Part shown: positions 10,681 to 23,484 of the stretch, piece by piece | How positions within the stretch are numbered: position 1 is the first letter of the stretch | Layout of the letters: each line of letters opens with the position of its first letter | Source: Bryoerythrophyllum caledonicum | Taxonomy: Eukaryota; Streptophyta; Bryopsida; Pottiales; Pottiaceae | Assembly: GCA_963971425.1 (NCBI GenBank) | Contig: OZ020516.1 | Span: 13,566,593 to 13,630,592 of the forward strand | Direction of reading: 5' to 3' | Length of the DNA stretch: 64,000 nucleotides | The notes under the pieces: model-generated | The model's input: the letters and a program-made list of their open reading frames with translations, nothing else | Databases searched by the model: none | What the model was told of the DNA's origin: nothing | Translations under genes and position numbers: made by a program

Positions 10681-11591
10681 ATGTTGGTCGGGAACCGTAT
10701 ATACAGGCACGCATTTCACTCTATAGAATACAAAAAATGCATTAAATTTAGCAAGACTTACACCTTTGAACAGAAGATTTTCCGACTAACATCTTTCATT
10801 TATAGGTCATTTCAATATCTGAACCTTATCATGTTCATTTATGACACCATACATGTAGAATATTGTAGCCACCAATGGCACCTTTTAATGTTTAAGGATT
10901 AAGGAAAGTGAAATATACCGGCTGCCTTGACAATGTTATGCGTAATCTATTATGCTTGTAGACTCTTGCATTGTCCAAAGTTTGTTTGCTCTCAACCCTT
11001 AAAGGTATGAGAAGCCACATTTGGGTTGCAACATGATGTTTTTGTATATTTGAGATACAATGTATAAGAATTGATGTATACAATAGTTATAAAAGTTTGT
11101 ATTGTGTTGAGCCCGATCCAATGAGACATGACAATTCTAATTTAGATTTGTTACTGTGTTGCACCTACTACATGCTTGAGAAGTTGCAAAATGGTCATGT
11201 ATTCTACATGTATGGTGTCCTATTTGAGCATGATATGGTTTAGATGTTGAAATGACCTCCAAATATAAGATGTTAGTTGAAGAATCTATAATCCAAAGGT
11301 GTATGTCTTGCTAAATTTTAGTACATTTTTTGTCTCTTCACTTTTAAAGGCCCAAGTGCACCTATGGGGTACAAAAATTTCACTGTGACTATAATTATTT
11401 TTTGATCGTGTGGTCAAAATTTTAACCAAATCATTTCATACAAGTTTAGAAGAAGTTCCTATGGTTACATTCTCAAAATTTTCATCTTGGCAAATTATAA
11501 CCAATTTAGTAGAGATTTCTACAAAATGCCTTGAGCCTTCAGGGGGGTAAGAGTAAAATACGTGACCGTACATTTGGTCCCCACAGACTAT
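10681..11591. mobile_element. TTAA-bounded element with long (about 190 bp) inverted repeats
   Basis: TTAA (10677-10680) is followed by ATGTTGGTCGGGAACCGTA and then CATTTCACTCTATAGAATAC and CACCATACATGTAGAATATTG by about 10870. The right side carries the inverted counterpart: TATTCTACATGTATGGTG at about 11199, TTGCTAAATTTTAG at 11309, GAGTAAAATACGTGACCGTAC near 11550, and TTAA at 11592-11595. The right arm is split by another TTAA-family remnant. No transposase frame is present. Confidence 0.6.
11345..11547. mobile_element. Nested remnant of the CCCCTAAAGGACC family
   Basis: Between the two parts of the right arm of the element at 10681 there is about 200 bp starting TTTTAAAGGCCCAAGTGCACC and ending CTTCAGGGGGGTAA. 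The ends resemble the CCCCTAAAGG/CTTTAGGGG termini seen elsewhere. The arm resumes directly after it, which places this insertion later than the host element. The borders are approximate. Confidence 0.4.
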
Positions 11592-12095
11592 TTAAGGGCT
11601 ACAGGGTTACGGGCCCGCTAAAAAAGCTTCTTCCTTTGATTTCTAAAGAGCTTCTCCCATCAAGGCAGTGTGGGAGGTTTGCCTTCTATGGTACTACTTG
11701 GCGGGTATAACTTACAAGCAGACTACTTGTACTGTACATACAGTGACTGCCAAATCTGAGTACAAAATAGCTTAGTCTACCTTTAGCCATTCATATTTTA
11801 TAATTTACTACATTTAATGCCAAATCAATTGACGGCTCAAGTATACATGCAAGTAAATGATGTGGCTACCAAATTACAAGTGCAACAATGCAAAATAATT
11901 TGAGAAAGGTATAGATAAAGGTAAATTAGCTCTAAAACTTAGTTATGCTCACGCTTGGATTACGCAATGAATGCTACAAATCTAACATGCACAAGTGGTT
12001 TTCTGGGTCTGATATTTTGGATGGGCATGTTCTTGGCCTTCACATTTAAAATTGTGTCCCTATTCAGTGCACATCATATATGCAAATTGAGCAAA

Positions 12096-13133
12096 ATGGT
12101 TTCATTGAAGTCTCTCTATGTTGCTGATAGAAAGCATATTGAAGAAGCTACTTTAGAGAAGTTGAGAAGTTGTGAAAGTACTAGAAATGTTGCTAGAGAC
12201 TTACAAGTATCTCAAAGTTGGGTTGCACAATTTCGTAAGCAACGTTTTAGTGAGTTGAGTGATGTGAATTGCAGTTTTGGTGGCAGGCCACCGGTGTACA
12301 GTGCAGCTGATCGCAAGGCTTGTGTGAGAGAAATCACTATAGGTGGCTTAGAAACTGCACACAATGTTGGAAATTACTTGAGAGAAGAGCTTCATGTTGG
12401 TATGAGTGATAGTATTGTGAGGAGAGTGTTACAAAAAGCAGGTTTGAAATGTAAAGTGAAGCAAAAGAAACCAAAGCTCACACTTCTTCAGATCAAGGGA
12501 CGATTAGAATTTGCAAGACGTCATTGCCATTGGACTATTGGTGATTGGGATTGTGTAGTATTCTCTGATGAAACAAAAATCAACCGATTTTGCTCTAATG
12601 GTCGCAATTGGTGTTGGTTTCGTGATGGGCAAAGTAGAAGTGCTGGAATGGTGCAACAAACTGTGAAGTTTGGAGGTGGGGGAGTGATGATGTGGGGTTG
12701 CATGACTTGAAGTGGCCTTGATAGGATTGAGGGTAGAACGGATTAGTACATCTATAGAGAAATTTTAGAGCGAGAATTGATTCTTATACTGCATGCATAC
12801 AATTTAGACCCTGCCAATTTGATTTTTCAACAAGATAATGACCCGAAACATACATCCAAGAGTGTGCGCCCTTGGCTAAATTTGCAAGAATTCACTCTTT
12901 TGAAGTGGCCGGCGCAATCTCCAGACTTGAATCCGATCAAACACTTGTGGGCAACTTTAAAACGTCGAGTGAACCAATATGAGAGACCATCCAAAGGAAT
13001 CTTAGAATTGTAAGAGCGTTTTGAGGATTGTTGGGCTTCAATTACTTCCAATAAGTGCAAAAACTTGAATAGAAGCATGCCTAAGCACATTGCAGCTATT
13101 ATAACTGCTAAAGATAGGTGGACAAATTTTTAA
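12096..13133 (+). pseudogene. Tc1-type (DD34E) transposase, decayed
   Basis: A single frame of 346 codons from ATG 12096 to TAA 13133 is interrupted by three in-frame stops (12708, 12744, 13011) with no frameshift. An N-terminal helix-turn-helix region (NVARDLQVSQSWVAQF, then GGRPPVYS) is followed by the catalytic core: first Asp in FSDETKIN (12567), second Asp in [12 protein letters not shown] (12834), and SPDLNPI(E)HLW, where the expected Glu reads Lys (12939). The spacing is 34 residues, the Tc1 class. Phrases such as WTIGDWDCVVFSDETKINRF, KFGGGGVMMWGCM and [12 protein letters not shown] are typical of fungal Tc1-like transposases. The frame extends upstream to 11955 without a stop but without family similarity. 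I could not define terminal repeats. Confidence 0.85.
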
Positions 13134-14940
13134 CTTTGTTCCACCTGGTGTGAGCAAAATTAAGTTTTGGACTAAACTTCACTTAACTTTTCTTCTATAC
13201 GTGCATACTTGTGTCTAATAGACCTCAATGTCCATGGAAGTATGACTGATTGCAATGGTAATCCTATGCAAATTATGGTTTCATTTTTGGTGCATCCAAT
13301 TTCCTTACATTGTTTGTTGAATTTCAATATGTTGTGTTGCTAACCGGAGATTTAGGCTTATTATAAGGTCCCGATAGTAATTTTTTGAAGTTACTAAGTA
13401 CTTATGGTTAAAAAGTAAAACAATAGATGAATCTGGACTATGGATGAAACTGTCCTGAATGATAGTGGATGAAATTGTTTGAACTTTGGATGAAATTGTC
13501 CAGGCATGGATGTCATCCATCCGGACACCTTTCATCCATTAGGGCAGATTAGGGTTTGGAGGGGGTAGAGAGCCGCCCTCTAGGACTTGGAAGCTCTCTT
13601 CTCTTTGCCTCTCTTCTCTCTTGTGTGGGGATCTCTTGGTGTGTTAGAGTTAGAGTGTAGAAGTGTGGTTAGAAAGCTAGGATCTGAAGCTAATGTGCGG
13701 ATCTGTAGTTGTAGTGAGTATGGAAGAGGTTTGTGAAGGTTTGAGGAAGTAAAGCATGAATTGGATACTACTTCTTGTCTGTTTGTGTTAGTGTTGTGAA
13801 TGTGTGAGTAGGTCTTGTTGTTAGAAGAGTACTTGGATGCAACTTGGTTGTGGGTATTGTAGATCTGACCTAAATACACTAGATCTGGTATAGATCTAGC
13901 TTGATCTACTAAACCCTGACCAAATCTAGTGTGTTAGAGTTTGAAACGAGTCCGGATTTGTTGTGGGTATGGTTTGATTTACTGTAATTGAGTGCGGAAA
14001 CTTCAGATCTGTGCGTTAAACGTAAGAAAAACCACCAAAACAAAGTTTCAACTAACCCTGAATTCATATCTAGATTCAGATCTAGGTCGAATCGGAGGTT
14101 TTAGATTCAGTACAAGTCAGATCCTTGACTTTTGTCTTATGGCTTGAAACTACAGTTTGAATGAGATGTTTCACTTAATCTTTGGGTGAAATCCCCCTTT
14201 AACATGTGTTAGTACTCAATTTTGGCAATCACTGTATGTTGTTCTGAGTGGCGGGACAATTGGGATAAAGCAATATTGAAACCCGAATGAATAGTACAGC
14301 CTAACTAAAACATATCTAATGGTGTGCCTTCCCATTTTCAGATATGATTTTACCACTTGCGACTCCATCAATAGCATACACATGGCACATTGTAGTTATG
14401 GCACTTGACTTAGGATGTGAAGATTCCACCATAGCTCCTAAAAATGAAAATATCATCTACTACTTGCTGAATGATGTGGGAGATAGAAACTCCCACTTGG
14501 TTGCCCCTACCAAAAAAATTAGCTAAAATTGTGCTTTTTAGTTTAGATAATCGGCAAAGTAGTTAGTATTACATAGAAGTAGGTTGCATAGCAATTAGTG
14601 AAAGTAGGAGAATGCTTAACTAGTTGATTAGTGTTCTAGTGGTTATAAAACCGGGCCTTAAACAACCAAGTTTTATGCCCGCTAAGACTTAAAGAGAGTG
14701 CCGGGGAAGAATCTCCGGGAAAACGATCCAAATCACCACTTAGGGCTAAATTAGCTAGTCAAAGTTTTTCTTAGATAGATAGATTAATTGTAGTTTTTCC
14801 TTCTTAGTTCAATTGTTTATGTCTCCTCTTTTTAGTTTAGTGGTTGTTAAAAACTTAAATTCTTATTCAAAAGAATAGGAATTTAACCTTATATGAAAGA
14901 AAAAGATTAAACATAAAAAAATAAAAATAAATAGAAAATT
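13134..14940. other. Intergenic, unassigned
   Basis: No coding frame of note. It contains CATCCA-rich stretches near 13430-13540, GATCT-rich stretches at 13860-14110, and CTCC/CCGG-rich text from about 14640. A 99-codon minus-strand frame at 13580-13879 has low-complexity content and is not supported. Confidence 0.35.
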
Positions 14941-14985
14941 AAAAATTAAAAGAATCGATTGCCCGAGCTAAACCCTGGAATTAGT

Positions 14986-15124
14986 CAGGCACGAGGGCGA
15001 GAAAAGCAACAGCACGAGGGCGAGGAAGAGCAACACCCCGAGGGCGAGGAAGAACAACACTACGAGGGCGAGGATGAGCAACACCACGAGGGCGATGAAG
15101 AGCAACACCACAAAGGCAAGGAAG
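14986..15124. repeat. 24-bp minisatellite, about six units
   Basis: Units of the form CACGAGGGCGAGGAAGAGCAA repeat with a period of 24 bp. In the + frame they read an eight-residue acidic unit (EGEEEQHH-like). The unit keeps the reading frame because 24 is divisible by three. Confidence 0.85.
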
Positions 15125-15924
15125 AGATTTGCACCCTAAGGTTTGAATTTGCAACCTAAGGTGTGAATTTTGCAAACTAGGGTTTGTGGAAGATTGTGGC
15201 GGATGGGGTTTTAGACACAAAGGAGGTGGCGATTACTAGGCGTGGAGGCGGTACAAGGAGGTTCACAACCGCGACAAGAAGATTTAGAGACTAAATCACG
15301 ATTGCAAGGAGGTTGCGGGTGCAACCAGGAGGTGGCAAGAATTGTGAACAAGATGATTCTTGTCAATTGATGGGTTTTTCTTGTTTGTACAACTTCCTTG
15401 TTTGTAAGATCTCTCCTCATTTTCCTTGTCCCAGGGTAAATTCCGGTTGCCTTCTTTCTGGTCTAGAGAAAAGTCTCCCGGTAGACTCTACTTAGACCTC
15501 GTACGTCCTAGATCTTGAATTCTTGTTACTCGAGCGTCTACTCTTTGTCCCATCATTTATTTTCCATTGTTCCGACCTTGTGACAAGTCCTCTTTCATGT
15601 TCTCCCTATTATTCCCCTTTTCCTTGTCTTGCCTAAATTTTCTATCTTTTTCCCAGTCTCTCCGGTCTCCCGGAAAACCCCCTTAAAAAATTCTTGTTCC
15701 CTTGGCATAATCATCTCTTTTGCTTGAAGTGGTTAATTGTAATGTTGATTTCTTAATTGTGGTTCTAGATATGTGAAATGCCTACATCCACATTAATCTA
15801 GAAAAGTGTTCCAGAAAAAGTACACCGGTTACCCGTTATACTTGTGTTTTTCGGGCCGGACTGGAAATTGTGATAAGTTAGTAGGGTGATTGGTGGAAGT
15901 ACAGGCACATCCAAAAATTAGTCC

Positions 15925-17406
15925 ATTCCGGACAACATGACTCCACTAGTGACATTGAAGCTCTCCAAGATTGATCTTAATAAATGGGAGAGGACGGAGC
16001 AAGGAGGAGAGTTGGAGGATGACCTCACCCGGATGGGTTGCATGGGATTATACAAGAAACCTTGGGTCTTCTAGAAGGGATATGCGGCTACAGAGTTGCT
16101 ACCTCCCGGGACACCCCGGGGAGTCTACCAAGTTAATTCCTCGACATGGACCAGAGAAGTATGGCGTAATGTGTATTCTTTTCAAGAAGAGGAGGGATGG
16201 ACGCTCGGGGTCAACCGGGAATTGCTGGATAAGCACTTATCAAACTCCCACGACGTATCGAAGTGCTACCGAAGTGATCAATTCACAAACAACCGGTTGA
16301 GAAGGGTGGTGAGTTTTTAAACCCAATCTTCTACCCCAACCGACGTGAAATAATCACAACGCGGCTGGCCACGACCTACATATAGGCATTCTTCGAGGAT
16401 CCCTTCCCGGACTAGAGATTTTTATTGGAAGAAGCATTTTTGCCACAGCTCAGGAAATTCAACAAGGTGGATGTTCCAAGACTTTCTTCACTCCATACTT
16501 CATGCATCTGTATGAATATTATGACTGTTTGGAACCTGAAGAAAAGAGAATTTGGAGTAAAGGGATGGTTTCTCACGACCATGCTTCCCAACATACTGTA
16601 GTACGGTTGGCGCTACCGGCAAACCCACGGGAGGTGTCATCATTGTGGTCACTCTTCAATGAGGGTAGGTTATCCCGGTCTCACCGGAAAAAATCCACCA
16701 CCACCACCCCGGCCATGAGTCTTCAGAGGGCTCTCTGGAAGGTGTTTGGAGTAAAAAACAAGGGAGGCATTTTAGTTGCAGCCCGGGAAGACCGGGAAAA
16801 GTTGACCAAGGTAAAGAAGGATCTCTGGGCATTCTAGAAGGATCTCTGGGCATTCTAGAAGGATCACCTTGACACGAAGATTAAGACACAAGAGGCTATG
16901 GTAGCATCAACCAAACTACTTGGTGGACAGACGAGTGTTGTCATACTAATGCAAGACCGGAGCTCAACCCGGAAGAAAAGAAGGTTCATCTATATCAGTT
17001 CTCTTTCTTTGGAAGATGATGATCCACCCACTCAATGTCTAATGAATAGAACGGATTCTCCATCTTTAAAGAAGTGGGTGTAAAAGTCTGTAAGAGACAA
17101 TGAGGTCTCCCAATCAATCATCCCAATAAAGAACTCATTGATCTTTCCTTCTGACAAACGAATTCATTGGTTGAGTCTCCGGTGGCTATACTTGTTGATC
17201 CGGTGGAGACTTCTCATGTATTAGTGGATACTCCCAATATACCGGTGGTTACTTCCAATCTACTGGTAGACCTCTTGGTTGAGACTTCCACCCTTCCGGT
17301 GGATTCTCTTGACTATGTACCTGTGAACACTCACAATCTTCAAGTCAATCTTCCCATTGATCTACCGGAAGATAAGTCCACTCTTCCGGATAAGTCTTCC
17401 GGATGA
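15925..17406 (+). other. Unassigned region with short coding-like + strand frames
   Basis: Several adjacent + strand frames read like protein, not noise: TPLVTLKLSKIDLNKWER at about 15941, LYEYYDCLEPEEKRIW near 16509, and a valine/proline/threonine-rich stretch at 17167-17406. They share a CCGG-rich codon texture. I do not recognise the family. It could be a decayed repetitive element or a lost gene; the broken frames favour an old element. A 23-bp segment is duplicated in tandem near 16820-16865. Confidence 0.3.
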
Positions 17407-17410
17407 GTAT

Positions 17411-19540
17411 GTTATATATTATTGTGGATTTATGCTATCTATTGATAGGATGTTGCTAGGTGCGGTAGATTAACGCTAGGGTGGGAGTAGTGATGTCGAT
17501 GGGACCCCATTGTGCACCCGGTCACTACCAATTGAGTGATTTCTCCGACTACCTACTTTTGTTAGAGAATGTTTTACCGGTCTCGAGTCGGAAGTCTTCC
17601 GGTCTACCAGTCTATTGGTAATCCGCCGCTGACTAGGCAACCTTTAATTCTAGTATCTAGATGCCGTTTCCCACCTTCTATAGATCTAGTTTTTGGAAGG
17701 TAGCTATTGACCTTTGTATACTTGAGGAGTCTTTGACTATTGGTTTAAGTACTCTTCTCTTTGTTGCTTTGTTTGTATCTTGCCTTTATTGCTTGTGTCT
17801 AGAGTTATTGTTGAGCTTATGTGAGTAGAGAGGGAGAGAGTTGAGTCCTCTTAATGGGTCTTTGCTAGGATGTGCAAGGTTGTGGCTTGTTGAATGTTAT
17901 GTGGTTGAATGTGAGCTAAGGCTCCCGGAGGGAGTTGGATATCCAGGCTAGATGGTGGAGTAAGATTTGGGATCTACTTCAAACCCTAGACCGGTTGGAC
18001 CGGATAGAGTTGTTTGCCCCGTGGGATCCGGGAAGCCCACAACTATTTATGATAGCATCCCTTAAATAGGAAGTCTTTGGATTGGTGGGGAGGAGGGGTG
18101 ACATCCCCCCTCTCGATACACCAGAGAGATCTCGGCTAAGCCTGAGTCTGGAGTATTTTCGATTCTCTGCCCTTACAGTGGATGAGATCCCTTGATCCCT
18201 GTAGAAGGTTGATTTGTATATGTGAATTATTTAGCATTAGACTGTTGTGATTCTTATATCTTCTTTGTTTGATTCATTGGGTGTGATTGTAGTTGGAATC
18301 CGGCTTTGCGTGATTGGTTTACCGGGATTATTTTCCGGTAATTGTGAAGGCCGGTGAACTAGCTGCAGCCTTTTAACTCTTTCATGGTGTAGAGTTAGGT
18401 TGTGGAGATTGTGGCCTCTAGACTGTGAGAACGGAGGGCAGTGACTTTCCGGGCACTGTAAAAACTTATCGGAAAACTACTCTGATGCTCAACAGAGTCT
18501 AAACTAAACAATTGTAGTTACTTCTTATCGGTCACTAAGGTACCGGAAAGCCATTCTTCCGGATGTGCTGAGATATTGAATATGCATTGTCCTTAGATTT
18601 AGAAAGTTTGACACACCATAATAATCCTTGGAAACGATCTGGTTAGGTGGGTTTGCTTAAGGTTAATTTTGGTTAACTTTGGGAATTACAAACCACTGGA
18701 CTACGACGATTCAGTACAAGAAGAAGGATTGATACAAGCACGGATACAAATGGCACAATGATTAGTTATGTCACGTATGATTGTGATCCAGGGTCAGAAG
18801 CCGTGACGTGGTCCTCGGTCGTAGGTCATGGCCACCAGTCAAAGCCATCGGCAGCATTTTTCATTCTTCATGTCCAACGATTTTTTCCTAATATCGTGTG
18901 TAGAGCGAGTGGCTACACACTAACCGACCCTTTGATGATGTTTGGCAATTTGTTGTGAATGTGTGGTAAGGAACTATAGCTCCCACCGTGAATAGATAGT
19001 TACTACAATGGCGATATGAATTTTTCATCTGTTAGTTGAATAGTGAATTCGTTATGCTCCTTCCATGCTTCACGGTAGCTAATGTGGCAACTATCCTGAA
19101 CAAACAATTTCTGTTTTGGCAATGTGGTTGAGAATACATGTGCCACTGTGGCAACATATGACCATCATTATACAAGTTTTGCCAAATGAAACGGCACTAT
19201 GCTCAATCATACAAAGAAGACACAGTGACAGAACTTAGAGGACACGAAGTTGTTGAACATGCAAACAACGGCAAACATGCAAACAAGGATGTGATGCAAC
19301 CACATAGTCATATTGATTGGAGGAATCGAACCTTGACCAAGAAGGCCCTGCCCATTGCAGCAATCACTCCTCCCACCCCACACCCAATTAGTATACTTTA
19401 AATAAAATCCCAAGCCGCAAACACTTGCTTACATCATGGAAACAAAGGTTAGGATCAGAGGTCTACACCCAACCGTTGACAAGCTTTCCTCCACTGTGTG
19501 ATGGCTGCACCGTATGGAAATGACGACTAATCATAGAATG
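17411..19540. other. Intergenic, unassigned repetitive-looking DNA
   Basis: No gene or clear terminal repeat. CCGG-containing words (TCCGG, ACCGG) stay frequent to about 18560, suggesting continuity with the preceding unassigned region. A 66-codon frame at 18758-18958 is not recognisable. Confidence 0.3.
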
Positions 19541-19541
19541 G

Positions 19542-21962
19542 CTACGCAAAGAGCTTCACACATGTGTTCAGATGATTGTCCAAGCGGTTCCGCACTTTGA
19601 ATTTCATAAATCCCAGAGTGGAGAAGGTCCGCTCATCTTTAACACTTCCAAGCACCGCACAAAAGGCAATGTTAGTGAGATTGAAAAACTCAGACAAGCG
19701 GCTTAGCATCAAGCCGTTTTGGCCAACCTTCTCCCACAACTATGTCACCGGATTTACGGCTCTTGGTTCCGCCATTGCCGTATGGCAATTGGACTTCATT
19801 GTTAGCTTAAATAACGATGTCAGTAGCCCTAGGGTGTCGGCATCGAGCATAGGGTCGACCTGAACCATCACAAGCTTATCCTTTGAGCCTGTATTCACTT
19901 GCTTGTTCACACAGAAATGATGCCTCAACGTCTATGTGTACAGAATAAACAATTCATCATAGTTAGTCTGCAACCAGAATTGTGGGAATACAAGTACGGA
20001 GAAAGCATTCATTATATCAGAATCCGGGAACCTTTTCTCAAATTCGGCGATGAGCATCTCAGCTGCATCATGGCACTGCCCCTTCACTAATGACACCACC
20101 TCAGCAAAGTCGCTCCAACTCACGGGGAGCTTCTTCCTCAAGGAATGGCACAGCTTGTGTGCTGCGTACGTGTGATCATTGATCCGGAAGCCCAAGCTCT
20201 CTGATCCATCATTGAGATCAACCACCCACTCTTGGGCGATGGTGTAACTGTGATCCTCGACAATGTCACAGAACTGTTGAAAGTGTTACTTCTGTTAGAA
20301 AGACTCAGAGTTGCAATACATCATGTACAGCTCCGCTTGGCAGATTTTAATTGCAGCCACATAGTCACTCACAAATACGTGAGGCGATTGTGCAAACTTC
20401 ATCAGAGGATTATGCGACTCAAGCAACGGCATGATGCAAGGCAATGCTAGCAAGGTCGCAACATCACAGAGAAGGTCACAGTTTAGTCTCGCCGACTCCT
20501 TGGCGGTTGCCTGTTTGGCGGTCAGATCAGGCTCCTTCAACGTCACGTCCTCATACATCTTCAAAATCAACGTCTTATACTCTCCCATCACTCTTCTCAG
20601 TGGATTCAAAAGAGAGATCCACCGGATTTTGACATTTCTCAACATCCTCAAATCTTTTGTTTCAACAATGCCAGCAAGTTTTCTGGAACTCAAGGTGCTT
20701 CTTTGCACTTGCACTAAAGTAAGCATACATTGCTTGGCAAAGTGACTCCAATTTTGCCACAATAGACAGATTTGAAATGGGTTGAACCGCCAAGTTTGTG
20801 CGGTGTGCCATGCAGTAAAAACCAACCATGAACGGAGCGCATTTTTCCTTTAATTGCGTTGTCACTCCAAAGTTGGACCCCTAAAAGACACTCATGCCAT
20901 CTACGCCAAAACACACCAGCTTGTCCGCAATTTGGTTGCCAAGGAACCCTCCATACTGTAGCAAGTTAGTAACAATGGCATCTATTACAGCACTCGCGTT
21001 GTTGCCTTCAACAAGACGTTGCAATGCCAACAAGATGCTCATTGTCTTAAATCCAATAACAACATAAATGCAAAGTGATAACCAACTCTGGTAATCTATA
21101 GTTGTTACTTCATCTACAGAAATGGAGAAGAAGTTTGCATTAGTAATGACCTTCTTTGTGAAGCAGACAACACCAAGGCTATGTTGTCTGCCATCTCTCA
21201 TCCGCAATGTGTGCTCCGGTGTTTATGAGGCATGTCGGGAACGACCAACTGCTGCAGCAATTGCCGTGAGGACCCAAAGTCGGTCATCGGTTGCCCTTGG
21301 CTTAGCAGCGAAAAGAGTAGTCTAAACTGCACAAGCTTCTTCTTTTTCTCGCAAATCGCACCTTCTACGACTTGTTGTACCACGGCCTTAGATCCACCCC
21401 TCGCAAAGAAAATGCGCTCGTTCTTCACATGCTAGCAGGTTTAGACAAAGTAATGATTGCCCTTCTTAATTTTGTCGAATCTGGCGAGGGCCTTCTTCCT
21501 GCCCGCATGCTTCCATAGCGAGTCCAACTTCGGGACTAAAAGCTTCTCGCGGCTTTCCACCTCCGAGCATACCTTGCAACGCACTTGGCACACGTGGCCA
21601 TCACGGCCAATGACAGACTCCGTCCACGGCAAGCGCACCACCCAATTGTCCTGGAAGTGGCGGTTGAGCTTATAACTCTGGCGCATGCACCGCGCCGCTT
21701 GGATGATAGGGCTTGCAACTCTGGGGTGCAGGATTTGGAGGTCTGATTCGAAGCTCTTAGCCGGTTCCGCCACAGCCATCCCAACAAGGGCAATGTCTCC
21801 GAAGCTCTTCTCCCCAACATCAACATCCACCGTGCCAGCGCTTTCCGACCCCTGCGTAGAGACCCTCACAGCCTCAAACCCGACGCTCAACGATTGCAAA
21901 GATTCTAACGGCACTCTGCCATCGTAAAGAAATTTCAACATGGAGGACTGCTGAGGAGCCAT
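19542..21962 (-). pseudogene. hAT-superfamily transposase-like gene (ZNF862-like type), decayed
   Basis: Read on the minus strand from 21962. An N-terminal segment has a C-x2-C motif (RCKVCSEVE) and KLDSLWKHAG, a BED/TTF-type zinc-binding pattern. Next come ITNANFFSISVDEVTT, then CFGVDGMSVF, GFYCMAHRTNLAVQPISNLS and KHLEFQKT. The C-terminal part has KIRWISLLNPL, LSEFFNLTNIAFCAVLGSVKDERTFSTLGFMK and the dimerisation-like end KVRNRLDNHLNTCVK. The order is that of hAT transposases and the domesticated ZNF862/KIAA1586-type proteins. The frame changes at least four times and several stops are present, so it is not expressed as one protein. The 8-bp target duplication and terminal repeats were not found. 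Confidence 0.7.
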
Positions 21963-23484
21963 GACTCCCCCAAAAACTCAACAATGCAGAACCTAGTGCA
22001 TGGAATTCACAGACAAAAAGCCGAATCTGTGAAACCCCTTGATCATAGTCAAATTAAATGCCGCCATTCTACGTGCACCCGCCTCCTTTGCCGCGCCTAC
22101 GCCTGACACTCATGAGCACTCGCTTTTTGCCACTTCTCTTCTCTCATAGCTATCAATTGCAACAACCACTACGCAGTCCTAATCGTAGGTTGAGACAAGG
22201 TCTAAACCCTAATGTGGCTACAAGACCTCAACAAGGAGCTGCAATAGTGGCGATATTAGAAGGAGCGGACTAATCCGGGAGTTTGGCTCCCAACCTAATT
22301 CAAGGAGAGAAGGTGGCGCGTTGAGTGAAATTACAGGCTAGAAAAGGCGACTCGTGATGCGCGTAGTGGAGGCGCGATGGCAACCGAGAGCGCAACGCCG
22401 GCTACATGACAGGCAACGCGACGCGAGACTCTAAATCGTGACTAGCAACCCAGGACCCAAAACTGCCATTTTCGTCTCTGTAAATTTTGCCAATAAGATT
22501 TTAATGTAAGTTGTTGGCAAATTTTTCCAGCATATTTTTTGCTGCTAACCTCTGGGCCACAAATCTCTATACTTTGATTGCACGTGGTATTCACAGGGGT
22601 GGGATAAAACCTGGCCTCTATTTTATTTTTGGATGAAAAACCTATCTAAAGAAGATTGGAGCCGTCTAAAAATAGCCTCTAGGACCTCCGACCTCCTAAA
22701 ATGAGAGGGCGAGAAACATGAGAGGATGCCATTAGGACAAGGGCCCACCTCCTTAAATTACGTCCTGCAACCAAAATGTAGAAATCCCTTAGCCACAGAC
22801 AAAAGTAGCCTCTAGCTCAGCTGCCCTTCTCCAAAATACTTCATCCAATTTGATTGAGTGGTACATTCCAAATTCTTTACATGTTGTAGGTCGGGAGCAG
22901 AAAAACCATAACATGTAACACTTCTAAAACTTGATCTCAATAACTAATAATATTTAGATTTTCATCCATTGAGCCAATTTACATCCAACTTTTCATCCCT
23001 TAGGCTACTTTTCATCCAAAACACTCATCCTAAATCCTAATCTTACTGTCCTACACTATGTTTTCATGTCCCTACTCCTATTTACTACCCCAATATTTCT
23101 CTAACTTTTCCAACTTTAACACTTATAGAAGTAAAATTCTTGAAATAGGGAGCGAGACATGTTATAGCACTTAACATATAACATTTAATAGTGTAGATTT
23201 CTAGGAAGTGCAATTTTCATAATATACTAAAGATTCTAACACTTAAAGAGGTAATATATAAATAGTTTGGACTATAGTAAGATCAAATTAGATGAAGTAT
23301 GTTGAAGAATGGCACAAGCATGGTAAATGTTTCACTTAACCCTTTAATAACAAGACCTATAGGTGTGTGACCAACAATAACCCCTTTTGGCCTCGCTCGT
23401 TGTTGAAGGGGTAATTTGGTGTTGAATAGTGGCTGGTGTTTGAGGACTATGAGTGACACTCGGAAGATCTTCTTGAATGTCAAC
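21963..23484. other. Intergenic, no recognisable gene
   Basis: The 5' flank of the hAT remnant is GC-moderate to about 22450 and then AT-rich. The start of the dispersed repeat noted at 10438 recurs near 22598. There is no supported coding frame or RNA gene. Confidence 0.35.

Noticed and set aside
14986-15124. CRISPR-like array (regular 24-bp repeats)
   Set aside because: There are no spacers; units are contiguous. This is a minisatellite in a eukaryotic genome.
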